From assembly GCA_945873145.1 (NCBI GenBank), contig CAMCBZ010000007.1, forward strand, positions 31,354-95,353: a stretch of 64,000 nt of DNA, given 5' to 3'. Both the position numbers and the translations under genes were made by a program. Below, piece after piece: positions 1 through 8,894 of this stretch. Numbering within the stretch: position 1 is the stretch's first letter; each line of letters begins with the position of its first letter. Under the pieces are notes generated by a model, which saw only the letters and a list, made by a program, of their open reading frames with translations, ran no database searches and was not told the origin of the DNA. This DNA is from an uncultured Prevotella sp. GTDB taxonomy: Bacteria; Bacteroidota; Bacteroidia; Bacteroidales; Bacteroidaceae.

Positions 1-753
1 GATGTCTCCTATGGTACGGCAACGCACGAGTTTCTTCACTACTTGCTCAGTGGGCTTGCGCTTGATGACGGGCAGAGCAGCCAACCATTGTCCGTCTCTC
101 TGGAATACCTCACGCTCATGAGTGAAGTAGAGGTTCGGCATGGGAATGTTCTCTTGGTAGATATATTGCCACACATCCATCTCGGTCCAGTTGGATATGG
201 GGAAGACGCGGAAGTGCTCTCCCATGTTTTTGCGGCCGTTGAAGATGTTCCACAACTCAGGACGCTGGTTCTTGGGGTTCCACTGTCCGAATTCGTCGCG
301 GTGGCTGAAGAAACGCTCCTTAGCGCGTGCCTTCTCCTCGTCGCGTCTTGCGCCTCCGATGGCAGCGTCGAACTTATATTTGTCGATGGTGTCGAGCAGC
401 GTTGTAATCTGTAGCTTGTTGCGGCTTGCGTAGAAGCCTGTCTCTTCTTTCACTCGTCCCGTGTCGATACTCTCCTGCACCGATCCGACGATGAGTTCCA
501 GTCCGAGTTTCTTTACCAGCGCGTCGCGGTAGTCGAGTGTCTCCTGGAAGTTGTGTCCCGTGTCGATATGCAGAAGAGGAAATGGAATCTTGGCAGGGTA
601 GAAAGCCTTGTAGGCCAGATAGGTGCACACGATGCTGTCCTTGCCGCCAGAGAAAAGGATGACAGGTCGCTCGAACTGTGCTGCCACTTCACGCAGCACA
701 TAAATGCTCTCCGATTCGAGTTCCTTGAGGTGTTGAATGGTTTTGTTGTCCAT
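1..753 (-). CDS. cysD: Sulfate adenylyltransferase subunit 2 (CysD), 3' end cut by window edge
   Basis: Reverse-strand reading from ATG at 753: MDNKTIQHLKELESESIYVLREVAAQFERPVILFSGGKDSIV...LLHIDTGHNFQETLDYRD...; PP-loop SGGKDS and CysD-type HIDTGHNF motif. Continues past position 1. Confidence 0.93.
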   Translation of the reverse strand, partial: MDNKTIQHLKELESESIYVLREVAAQFERPVILFSGGKDSIVCTYLAYKAFYPAKIPFPLLHIDTGHNFQETLDYRDALVKKLGLELIVGSVQESIDTGRVKEETGFYASRNKLQITTLLDTIDKYKFDAAIGGARRDEEKARAKERFFSHRDEFGQWNPKNQRPELWNIFNGRKNMGEHFRVFPISNWTEMDVWQYIYQENIPMPNLYFTHEREVFQRDGQWLAALPVIKRKPTEQVVKKLVRCRTIGDI

Positions 754-785
754 ATATAATAATGTGATGTTATCTCGTTTACTGC

Positions 786-887
786 TTGCAAAGTTACGGC
801 AAATCCGTGATTATAGAAATACCACACTATGACCATTTGGTATCCCATCAATGTGGTAGAAAGGGATACCCCAAAGAGGGTATTACG
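786..887 (-). promoter_or_regulatory. Promoter/operator region upstream of cysD
   Basis: Reverse strand: GTAATACCCTCTTTGGGGTAT...CTACCACATTGATGGGATACC...AGTGTGGTATT-N25-TTTGCAAGCAG; same architecture at 5411-5542 and 11070-11196. Confidence 0.7.
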
Positions 888-941
888 TAGTGATATGGAT
901 GAATAAAATAGCAAAGAATAAATGTAGATAAAAAAGAGTGG

Positions 942-1427
942 TCAGCTCATATCGAGCTGACCACTCTCTATCAATGCTTTTATACGATTGCGAATGCGTA
1001 TCGATCGTCGTACATCCTTACCGTCAGAGCCGACAGCGATGGTGATGTTGTCTTGTCGGACGATGGCGGGTGAGATGAAATCACAATAGGGTTTGTCGTC
1101 ACAGACGCAGGCAAGGATACCACGGTCGTGTGCCATGCGATAGATGCTGTGATTGCGCTGGGCATCATCGGTACAGATGAAGAGTATCTTCACTGCGTCG
1201 AGGTCATCGGTCTCAAAGTCCTTTTCCTTGAGTGTGAAGCCGAGGCTACGCACACTGTCTGGGATGTGAGGAGCGATGAAGGTGACGTCTGTGGTCAGGC
1301 GGGCCAAGCGTTGTGCTTTGCGCACGCCCTCGTCGCTGCCTCCGATGATGACAACGGGAGCCTCGGCGAGGGCAAGAGCGATGGGTAGATAGTTCAAAGC
1401 TACTTCTTTTTGATGAGTACTTTCCAA
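942..1427 (-). CDS. Precorrin-2 dehydrogenase/sirohydrochlorin ferrochelatase-like (Met8p/CysG N-terminal type)
   Basis: 161 aa; NYLPIALALAEAPVVIIGGSDEGVRKAQRLARLTTDVTFIAP Rossmann start, typical of siroheme synthase. A TTG at 1397 just after the upstream stop may be the true start. Confidence 0.85.
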   Translation of the reverse strand: MESTHQKEVALNYLPIALALAEAPVVIIGGSDEGVRKAQRLARLTTDVTFIAPHIPDSVRSLGFTLKEKDFETDDLDAVKILFICTDDAQRNHSIYRMAHDRGILACVCDDKPYCDFISPAIVRQDNITIAVGSDGKDVRRSIRIRNRIKALIESGQLDMS

Positions 1428-3817
1428 TAGTTGTCGACCTTCTCGGTGGAGAGCACGGTGTGTCCCTCGTTCTTCACGCTTCCCGGTACGTTTTGAATGG
1501 GCTGTCCGTCGTCGAGGAGAATCTCGAGCACCTGACCGCTCTTCATGGGAGTGAGCGCGATCTTCGTCTTGACGAAGTTCATCGGGCAGGCTACACCACG
1601 GAAGTCTTTCTTCACATCGGGTGCAGGTTCATCAGACGTAGAAGGCTTGGCTGTTGGCGCCGTTGTAGCAGGTGCTGTTGTCGGTGTAGCGGGCTTCTGC
1701 GTATCGGATGGCTGAGAAACAGCTGACTGTGGCTGTGTTGTTGCCGAAACTGTTTTGAACTGCAGGTTATCGTCCATACCCTTGTAGAGTTCGTTGAGCA
1801 AGTCGGCAAGATCATAGATAAGTGGCTGCTGGTCAGCGAGCGGCTCGTGGTTGCGGGCACGGTCAGTGAGCACGCTGAACTTTTGAGGAACGATGCCAGT
1901 GGCGATGAACTCTTTGAGGAAGCCGTTGTATACGTCGTCGTCGGTGCGCGGATCAATGCCACGCGTGACGAGAAGCATACGGTTCTCAGAGAACACGATA
2001 TTGTGGAGCTCTTTCTCCAAGTCTTTGGCTGTACCAGAGGTGATAGCCTTGCGCTTCTCAGCGATCGTGTCCTGGTCGAGTTCTATGATGTCGAAGAGTC
2101 CGGCAGAGCACTCAGCCTGACCATATTTGATGAGGCTAAACTTCTCGTCATCCTCCCAGTCGTGATAAGCCTCGGGCTCCTCGGCGTAGGGTTTGACGGG
2201 CTTGTATTTCTCAAGCAACTGCTTTACTACTTCAGCACCATGCTTCACGACATAGTCGTAATAGTCAGCAAAGTTGTCTTTCTCGGCGATGACATCTCTG
2301 AGGTAGTCCTCGACGAAACCGGGGAGGTGTCGTGCGGGGATGTATCCCACGCTGAGGTCAATCTCGTTGCGTCCCTTGAGTGGCAGCCATACCGTGTAGG
2401 CCGGGAACGGATCGTCGCCTACGCGACCGATACGTCCGCTAAAGCCGAGGTCAGCCCAGGTAGCATTGGCACAGATATTCGTACAGCCGTTCATCTTCAG
2501 CTCGAAGTCAGGGATGGCATCGAGGTCGAGGTCACTGGCAAGCAATTTCTTGGTGATAGCATTGATGGCCCCTTTTGGCAGGCAGATACCCAAGCGGCAG
2601 GTGTCGGCACCGGTGCACGATGTGAAGTTCGTGACTACCACGGGATAGTCGACCTGATAGTCGCCCAGGCGCTTGAAGAAATGGTAGATGTTGGGCAGAT
2701 ATTCCTCAGGGATATTGCGCACCTGTATTTGCTCACGTTTGGTGAAGCGAATGACGTCGTTGCCATAGTTGCCCAGGTAGTCAGCCACCTCAGCAAAGAA
2801 CTCAGGGCGGTTGTTGCCATGGTCAACGGGCAGATAGGCAAACCACAGGTTCTCACGCTTTCCCTCATCAGTGGTTTGTGCGTGGGCATAGCGCCGTTTC
2901 CAGCGAAGATACTCCTCGCTGTCGTCTTTCTCTGGCGCAAAGTCGGGGCGATGATGTTCGAGGGGCAGTGTCGGCACGAAGAAGTCGAGGGCTCCGTCTT
3001 TCTTCAGTTCGTTGAACTCTTCGAGATAGAGTCGTTTGGCCTCCTCTTCACCATATTTATAGAACACGTAGCGCATACGTGCCTTGTGGCGGTTGCGGCG
3101 ATTACCGTATTTGTTGAACCAGTTTTTCAGAGCTTTGGCAGCGCGATAGAGATCCACCTCTGGCAGGAAGTCAAAGACCTGCCAACCCGTGTGTGGATTC
3201 GGAGCCGTACTGCCGGCGATGAGCACGCGGTAGCCCCGTTGTCCGTCGACAATCCTTGCCTGCAATCCGAAGTCAGCCACAAAAGAGTAGTGTGCGTCCT
3301 GCTCGTTGTAGTCCATGGCCACCTTATATTTTCGTGGCATGGTGAACGAGTCGCGTTCAGCGATGAGGCGAGAGGTGAGTTCCTCCACAACTGGGTAGAC
3401 ATCAAAAGCCTCCTCGGCCACCAGTCCGCTTCGGTCGTTGACCATCATGTTGCGAACCGTGTTACCACCGCCACCGGCTGTGGAGAGTCCTACCTTTTCG
3501 AGTTTGCGCAGTGCGGGAACAGTGTCGCGCAGGTCGACGTTATGAATTTGTATCTCTTGACGTGTGGTGATATGCAGGTGCGAAGTGGATACCAGTCGCC
3601 CCACATAAGCCACCTCGGCAAGTTGCTTGGGAGTGATAAGTCCGCCTGCGCACCGTACGCGGAGCATATAGTGCTCGTTTTTGCGTTGCTCATAGATGCC
3701 CATGGGCACGCGGTTGCTTTTCAGTTCACCGGCTTTGATCTCACCGGCCTGATATTTTTTGATCAGTGACTCGGTGTAGTCCAAGTCGCTATTGAGTGTG
3801 GAAGGTATGCGGTACAT
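1400..3817 (-). CDS. Nitrite/sulfite reductase hemoprotein with C-terminal TusA-like sulfur-transfer domain
   Basis: 805 aa; siroheme/4Fe-4S motifs (TSCTGADTCRLGIC, MNGCTNICAN); Pro/Thr-rich linker then DFRGVACPMNFVKTKIALTPMKSGQVLEILLDDG (TusA-like). Confidence 0.92.
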   Translation of the reverse strand: MYRIPSTLNSDLDYTESLIKKYQAGEIKAGELKSNRVPMGIYEQRKNEHYMLRVRCAGGLITPKQLAEVAYVGRLVSTSHLHITTRQEIQIHNVDLRDTVPALRKLEKVGLSTAGGGGNTVRNMMVNDRSGLVAEEAFDVYPVVEELTSRLIAERDSFTMPRKYKVAMDYNEQDAHYSFVADFGLQARIVDGQRGYRVLIAGSTAPNPHTGWQVFDFLPEVDLYRAAKALKNWFNKYGNRRNRHKARMRYVFYKYGEEEAKRLYLEEFNELKKDGALDFFVPTLPLEHHRPDFAPEKDDSEEYLRWKRRYAHAQTTDEGKRENLWFAYLPVDHGNNRPEFFAEVADYLGNYGNDVIRFTKREQIQVRNIPEEYLPNIYHFFKRLGDYQVDYPVVVTNFTSCTGADTCRLGICLPKGAINAITKKLLASDLDLDAIPDFELKMNGCTNICANATWADLGFSGRIGRVGDDPFPAYTVWLPLKGRNEIDLSVGYIPARHLPGFVEDYLRDVIAEKDNFADYYDYVVKHGAEVVKQLLEKYKPVKPYAEEPEAYHDWEDDEKFSLIKYGQAECSAGLFDIIELDQDTIAEKRKAITSGTAKDLEKELHNIVFSENRMLLVTRGIDPRTDDDVYNGFLKEFIATGIVPQKFSVLTDRARNHEPLADQQPLIYDLADLLNELYKGMDDNLQFKTVSATTQPQSAVSQPSDTQKPATPTTAPATTAPTAKPSTSDEPAPDVKKDFRGVACPMNFVKTKIALTPMKSGQVLEILLDDGQPIQNVPGSVKNEGHTVLSTEKVDNYWKVLIKKK

Positions 3818-3898
3818 GTTATTTCGTCATTTTATTCATTCATCATCCAACATTGGATCATTCATCACCCAACATTGGAATCATTCAACATTCATCAT

Positions 3899-4291
3899 TC
3901 ATCCTTCATAATGACTTTCTTTGTCCACGACTTCACCTTTTAGAATCTTGAAGGAGTTGAGGTGAATGCCGTCGTGGAGCGAAAGAATAGCATAGCGGAT
4001 GGTAGGATCATTAGCCAATCGTATGTCCTCTTGCGAGGGCCGTGAAGGACTGGCTGGATGAGAATGCCAGTTAGCGAGAATCTTCAGATGCTTGGAACGA
4101 GCGTATTTCAAGGCAGCGAACTGATCCTTAGGCGCAAAGGAGAAGTGCTCCGAACTGTGATCGATATTCTCCATCCAATAGTTCTCGGTCACCACGCCGT
4201 CGTTGCCGAGCAGATAGCCGCAGGTCTCGATGGGAGCGTCTTTCTGCGCTTGTGCAATCATTTGTTTGATGACATCATCGTTGATTTTCAT
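3899..4291 (-). CDS. JAMM/Mov34-family metallopeptidase (HcyD/Mec+-like)
   Basis: MKINDDVIKQMIAQAQKDAPIETCGYLLG...LKILANWHSHPASPSRPSQEDIRLA: JAMM signature E...HSHP...S..D. The longer ORF to 4411 overlaps hcyF, so the start is set at 4291. Confidence 0.9.
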   Translation of the reverse strand: MKINDDVIKQMIAQAQKDAPIETCGYLLGNDGVVTENYWMENIDHSSEHFSFAPKDQFAALKYARSKHLKILANWHSHPASPSRPSQEDIRLANDPTIRYAILSLHDGIHLNSFKILKGEVVDKESHYEG

Positions 4292-4337
4292 GGTGCTGTA
4301 TATTATAAATAGGTGTGGGAGACAGTGGTGTGAATGC

Positions 4338-5141
4338 TTAGTGCAGGTCGCAAGCCGTCTGCTCGTAGTCGATGAGATGGTCGATGGTAGGATGTTCACC
4401 ACAGATCTCACAGTTGGGCCGGCGTTTCACCTTGATCGTACGGAAGTTCATCGTCTTGGCGTCGAAGGTAAGCAGGCGGTTGGTGAGCAGTTCGCCCACG
4501 CCAAGGATATATTTCAGCGCTTCGACAGCCTGTATGGTTCCCAACATGCCGGCGATGGCACCGAGCACTCCTGCCTGTGAGCAGGTGGGTACGGCTCCGG
4601 CTGGTGGCGGCTCCTTGAAGAAGCAACGGTAGCAGGCTGAGCCCGGCACATGGGTAAACGTCTGACCGCGGAAGCGCAGGATGCCGCCATGACTAAAAGC
4701 CTTGCCGAGCATCACGCAGGCGTCGTTGATGAGGAACTTCACGGGGAAGTTGTCTGTGCCGTCGATGACGAAATCCCATGGCTCAATGATCTTTTTGGCA
4801 TTGGATGAGTCCATGAACTCATGGTAGGTGGTCACCTCTACATCGGGGTTGATGGCGAGCATCTTCTCTTTTGCACTCTCCACTTTAGGCTGTCCCACGT
4901 CTTTGGTGAAGTGGATGATCTGCCGTTGCAGGTTGCTCAAGTCCACTACATCAGCGTCTACAATGCCGATATGTCCTACGCCAGCCGCAGCCAGATACAT
5001 GGCAGCTGGCGCTCCTAAACCACCGGCACCGACGATGAGCACGCGAGCGTTGAGAATTTTCTCCTGGCCTTCCAGTCCCACATCCTGCAAGAGAATATGT
5101 CGGCTGTAGCGCTCTATCTGGTCTTCTGTCAAATCTATCAT
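4338..5141 (-). CDS. HesA/MoeB/ThiF-family E1-like adenylyltransferase (HcyF-like)
   Basis: RYSRHILLQDVGLEGQEKILNARVLIVGAGGLGAPAAMYLAAAGVGHIGIVDADVVDLSNLQRQ; canonical ThiF/MoeB. Confidence 0.94.
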   Translation of the reverse strand: MIDLTEDQIERYSRHILLQDVGLEGQEKILNARVLIVGAGGLGAPAAMYLAAAGVGHIGIVDADVVDLSNLQRQIIHFTKDVGQPKVESAKEKMLAINPDVEVTTYHEFMDSSNAKKIIEPWDFVIDGTDNFPVKFLINDACVMLGKAFSHGGILRFRGQTFTHVPGSACYRCFFKEPPPAGAVPTCSQAGVLGAIAGMLGTIQAVEALKYILGVGELLTNRLLTFDAKTMNFRTIKVKRRPNCEICGEHPTIDHLIDYEQTACDLH

Positions 5142-5350
5142 AAGCTGCCTCCTCCCATAAAATAGAGGAAGTCCACGTGGTCGCCTTCCTTGATTTGTGT
5201 CTTGTCGTAGTCCTCCTTTTCCACAAACTCCTCGTTGACCTGCACGGTCACCATTTCTGGCTGAAACACTTTGTTCAGCTTGATGAGCTCGCTGAGTGTC
5301 AGCGGCAGTGTCACGTTTTGCTTTTCGTCGTTTACGATAATCTGTGCCAT
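5138..5350 (-). CDS. ThiS/MoaD-like sulfur carrier protein (HcyS-like)
   Basis: MAQIIVNDEKQNVTLPLTLSELIKLNKVFQPEMVTVQVNEEFVEKEDYDKTQIKEGDHVDFLYFMGGGSL; ThiS fold pattern. ATGA start/stop overlap with the next gene (5138-5141). Confidence 0.92.
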   Translation of the reverse strand: MAQIIVNDEKQNVTLPLTLSELIKLNKVFQPEMVTVQVNEEFVEKEDYDKTQIKEGDHVDFLYFMGGGSL

Positions 5351-5410
5351 AATGCTATATTTTGATGTTTTTGTTGCGTGATTGAAGCAATACAACTTTC
5401 GTTGATTTCT

Positions 5411-5542
5411 GCTTGCAAAGTTCGCTATTTTTTGCATGGTATGTAATACCCCTCTATCGGTATATTGCCATCCCACGATTGTGGTAGGCATCTACTCTAA
5501 CTATGGTATTGTCTGTTTACGATTATTGGCATAACTTTGCAC
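5411..5542. promoter_or_regulatory. Bidirectional promoter/operator between sulfur carrier gene and TonB receptor
   Basis: Plus: GTAATACCCCTCTATCGGTATA...TCCCACGATTGTGGTAGG...CTATGGTATT-N25-TTTGC; minus: GGGGTATT-N25-TTTGCAAGCAG. Matches the cysD and pstB upstream regions. Confidence 0.72.
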
Positions 5543-5594
5543 TTTGTTAGGCTTTGACAATCGAAGAGCCCAGTATATCATCAAAATAGAAAGC

Positions 5595-7643
5595 ATGAAG
5601 CATAGACAAAGCACTACACCTCTTTTATTATTATTTGTCTCGTTGCCCTTGGCTGCCCAAACCGACAGTGTGGCAAAGCAACGCGTCTATAGTCTCAATC
5701 CCGTGGTGGTCACAGGTACTGGGCATCATCAGCGTCTGCGTGCTGCCATCAGTCCCGTGGAGGTGATCGGGCAGGGGAGTATTCTCTCGGCTTCGCCTCG
5801 GCTGTTCCAGGATGTTGTGGTCAGGCAGTTGCCCCAACTTTCTATCTCACCCAATTCCACAGGCGCCTATCTGCGGCTCAACGGACTGAGCAACAAATAT
5901 GCGCTTATCCTCGTCAATGGCAAGCGGCTCATCGGTGACATTTCGGGCAATGTCAATCTCAACCGTATCGACATGACCAACGTGCGGCGCATAGAGGTGC
6001 TCGACGGAGCCGCCTCGTCGCTCTATGGCAGTGATGCCATCGGTGGCGTGGTCAACATCATCACGCAGCAGGAGGCCACAAAGCCTTTCTCGTTTTCCTC
6101 TGACATGAGGGTGTCGGCCCACGGACAGTTTCGTCAGGCTGCCAACGTACAACTGGACTTTCATGGCTTTAGCAGTCTGACCTCGTTCTCTCACGACCAG
6201 AGCAGCTATTATCGCAACAATCCCTTGACTTATAAGAGTGGTACAGAAGGAGAGACTTACCAGTCGCTGGCCCCGCTGTCCTCGGGTTGGCGTAGCAATC
6301 TCGTTACCCAGCGCTTTGCCTATGACAGTCATCATGCACTCAGTCTCTTTGCCGAGGGAAGCTATAACTGGCATAAGACGGTGAGGCCCGAGACACAGGC
6401 AGACGTGGCCGGTGGCTTTGACTATGAACTGCGCGCTGAAGCCTGGCGGTGGGATGCGGGCGCCACCTATCGTCTTTCTCCCAAGAACAGCCTGCAACTG
6501 CGTTTCGACGGCGACCATTATACCTATGGTAACGAGTATGATGTTGCTACCAAGCAATATGCTGTAGGTGATTATGTGCGCAAGAAGACGCAACGGCTCT
6601 ACGAAGGTGAACTGAAAGGAGTGTTCTCGCTTTTGCAAGGTGCGACGACCATTGCAGGAGTGGACTGGCAAAACAGTTTCCTTGATGCCGTTTCGGGCAG
6701 TGTCAACCGACATGTGTACACTTGGGCTGGATACCTGCAGCACGAGCAACCGCTGACCAAGCGGTTGAAGGCTCTGGCAGGTCTGCGCTATACCTATCAC
6801 GAGACCTTCGGCAACAACCTAACGCCTAAGGTGGCTCTGCTCTACAACTACGATCATTTGCAGTTGCGGGCCTCGTACAGCCGTGGCTATCGCGCGCCTG
6901 GACTCGACGAACTCTATTACCATTACTACACTTTCGTTCGCAACTTCCCCACGCTGACGATTGGCAACAGTAAGCTCAAGGCCGAGACCAGCGACTATTT
7001 CTCGTTCAACGCGGAATATCAGTCACGCCAATGGAGCGTCGGCGTTACGGCCTTCGTCAACAATATCCACGATATGATCGTCAAGACAATTATCGACGTC
7101 AACGCCAATGAGCTTGCTGCTCTCCGCCGCGACTTCCCGGAGATTACCGACGCTCAGGCTACGAAGATCACGCACTATAACCGTTACGACAACAGCGACC
7201 GTGGGCGCGTTTACGGCTTGCGAGCCCATTTCATGGTTGAACCAGTCGACGGACTTAGCCTCTTTGCCAACTACAGCTATATCTTGGCACGCCAAGAGTC
7301 CGAGGGAATATGGTCTAACGTGGAGCGTAGCATTCGCAACACCGTGACGTTAGGCGCTGACTATTCTCATCGCTGGGGACGCTACACGCTTGGTCTCCAT
7401 GCCGACGGACGCCTGCAAAGCAAGACCTATTATCCCGCACCCTACGAGGATGCGCCGGGATATGGCCTGTGGAATATCTCCACCACGCATACGTTCCGGC
7501 TTCATGGCTTTGAGCTCATTCCGAGTTTGGGCGTAGACAATGTCTTCAATACCCGCGACCGGCGTATCGACAGCACGTTGCGGAGATATTCCAACTTTTC
7601 CTCAGGGACAACGATTGTTGCGGGACTGAGGATCAAATATTAG
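5595..7643 (+). CDS. TonB-dependent outer-membrane receptor
   Basis: Signal peptide, plug domain (NPVVVTGTGHHQRLRAAISPVEVIG...RRIEVLDGAASSLYGSDAIGGVVNIIT), beta-barrel, terminal LRIKY. Confidence 0.93.
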   Translation: MKHRQSTTPLLLLFVSLPLAAQTDSVAKQRVYSLNPVVVTGTGHHQRLRAAISPVEVIGQGSILSASPRLFQDVVVRQLPQLSISPNSTGAYLRLNGLSNKYALILVNGKRLIGDISGNVNLNRIDMTNVRRIEVLDGAASSLYGSDAIGGVVNIITQQEATKPFSFSSDMRVSAHGQFRQAANVQLDFHGFSSLTSFSHDQSSYYRNNPLTYKSGTEGETYQSLAPLSSGWRSNLVTQRFAYDSHHALSLFAEGSYNWHKTVRPETQADVAGGFDYELRAEAWRWDAGATYRLSPKNSLQLRFDGDHYTYGNEYDVATKQYAVGDYVRKKTQRLYEGELKGVFSLLQGATTIAGVDWQNSFLDAVSGSVNRHVYTWAGYLQHEQPLTKRLKALAGLRYTYHETFGNNLTPKVALLYNYDHLQLRASYSRGYRAPGLDELYYHYYTFVRNFPTLTIGNSKLKAETSDYFSFNAEYQSRQWSVGVTAFVNNIHDMIVKTIIDVNANELAALRRDFPEITDAQATKITHYNRYDNSDRGRVYGLRAHFMVEPVDGLSLFANYSYILARQESEGIWSNVERSIRNTVTLGADYSHRWGRYTLGLHADGRLQSKTYYPAPYEDAPGYGLWNISTTHTFRLHGFELIPSLGVDNVFNTRDRRIDSTLRRYSNFSSGTTIVAGLRIKY

Positions 7644-7658
7644 CAGAGAGGATTGATG

Positions 7659-7763
7659 CTATAGGAGGCATAGAATCTATAGAGGCATAGAATCTATAGA
7701 GGCTATAGAATCTATAGAGACTATAGAATCTATAGAGACTATAGAAAATATAGGAATCATAGA
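7659..7763. repeat. Tandem repeat, ~17-18 bp unit CTATAGAATCTATAGAGA
   Basis: About 5-6 consecutive copies read directly (gcatagaatctatagag x2, then [g/a]ctatagaatctatagag, then degenerate). Confidence 0.9.
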
Positions 7764-7808
7764 AAAAGAAACAGAGGATAGAGTCGTTGGATTCTATCCT
7801 CTTTTTCT
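7762..7808. terminator. Bidirectional hairpin terminator between TonB receptor and FecCD permease
   Basis: AGAGGATAGA...TCTATCCTCT stem flanked by A-rich and T-rich tracts, between convergent genes. Confidence 0.7.
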
Positions 7809-8846
7809 TTTTAGCAACACGCTGACGACCACCGGAGCACCAACGAGCGCCGTCACAGAGTTGACTGGGAGCACGCCCTCGTAGCCCGGCATGCGGGCGA
7901 CCAAATTGCAGAAGAGAGCCAGCAAAGCTCCCGTGAGCAGACAGGCTGGTACCAGCAGACGGTGACTACCCGTCTGCAGAGCTCCACGACACAGATGAGG
8001 CACAGCGAGACCAATGAATAGAATAGGACCGCAATAGGCGGTGACGATGGCTACGATGGTACCACTGAAAAGGATGACCAGGGCGCGTGCCTTGCGAATG
8101 TTCAACCCTAAATTGCGGGCGTAGCTGTCACCAAGCAAGAGCTGGTCCATGGGCTTTACCATGAAAAAGGTGAGTGGCAACAGAATAGCCATGACAGAAA
8201 CAAACAGAGTGACCTCGTCGCCAGAGACGCGTGAGAAGCTGCCCAAGCCCCAGATGACATATTCGCGCACGTCGTCGTCGTTGGCAAAGAACTTCAACAC
8301 GCCGATGGCCGCATTGGCTATGTAGCCAATCATCACACCGATGATGAGCAACGTTACCGTGTTCTCGACACGGCGGGCGATGAGCGTCATCAGCAGAAGT
8401 GTGGCCATAGAGCCGAGAATCGCCGCCGTTGTCAGCGCTATATTGCCGAGAAAGCCAAGACTGCTTAGGGCGACAGTGCCCAAAGCACCGGCCAGCAGGA
8501 CGACTAAGGCGACACCGAGCGAGGCTCCCGATGTGATGCCCAAGACCGAAGGACCCGCCAAAGGATTGTGGAAAACGGTTTGCATCTGCAAGCCAGACAC
8601 AGCCAGACCTGCTCCGGCTACCACGGCAGTCAGTGCTTGTGGCAGTCGGGAACTCAGGATGATATTGCGGTGGATGGTGCCGAGGGCAGTCTCCTCACCG
8701 CCATGAAAGAGAATGTCTATCGTCTCGTGCAAAGAAATGGGAACAGAGCCCCACAGCAGGTTCATGATAAACAACAGCACTAAGCCGACAGTGAGTAAGA
8801 CAAAAGTTGCGATAGGATTGCGGTGCATCATGTGCGTGATTTTCAA
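7794..8846 (-). CDS. FecCD/BtuC-family ABC transporter permease
   Basis: 350 aa multi-TM; SSRLPQALTAVVAGAGLAVSGLQMQTVFHNPLAGPSVLGITSGASLGVA typical of the FecCD family. Confidence 0.92.
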   Translation of the reverse strand: MKITHMMHRNPIATFVLLTVGLVLLFIMNLLWGSVPISLHETIDILFHGGEETALGTIHRNIILSSRLPQALTAVVAGAGLAVSGLQMQTVFHNPLAGPSVLGITSGASLGVALVVLLAGALGTVALSSLGFLGNIALTTAAILGSMATLLLMTLIARRVENTVTLLIIGVMIGYIANAAIGVLKFFANDDDVREYVIWGLGSFSRVSGDEVTLFVSVMAILLPLTFFMVKPMDQLLLGDSYARNLGLNIRKARALVILFSGTIVAIVTAYCGPILFIGLAVPHLCRGALQTGSHRLLVPACLLTGALLALFCNLVARMPGYEGVLPVNSVTALVGAPVVVSVLLKRKRG

Positions 8847-8894
8847 TTCAGAGTCAGCAGAGCAAGAATCATACCAACTGTTGAAGCATAGCGA

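Noticed and set aside
1847-3769. 640-aa plus-strand ORF opposite the sulfite reductase
   Set aside because: Antisense to a clearly coding gene with strong motifs; low-complexity V/L/E composition from codon bias, no recognisable domain.
5138-5141. ATGA overlap of carrier and E1 genes as a frameshift signal
   Set aside because: Ordinary translational coupling; both proteins are complete in their own frames.
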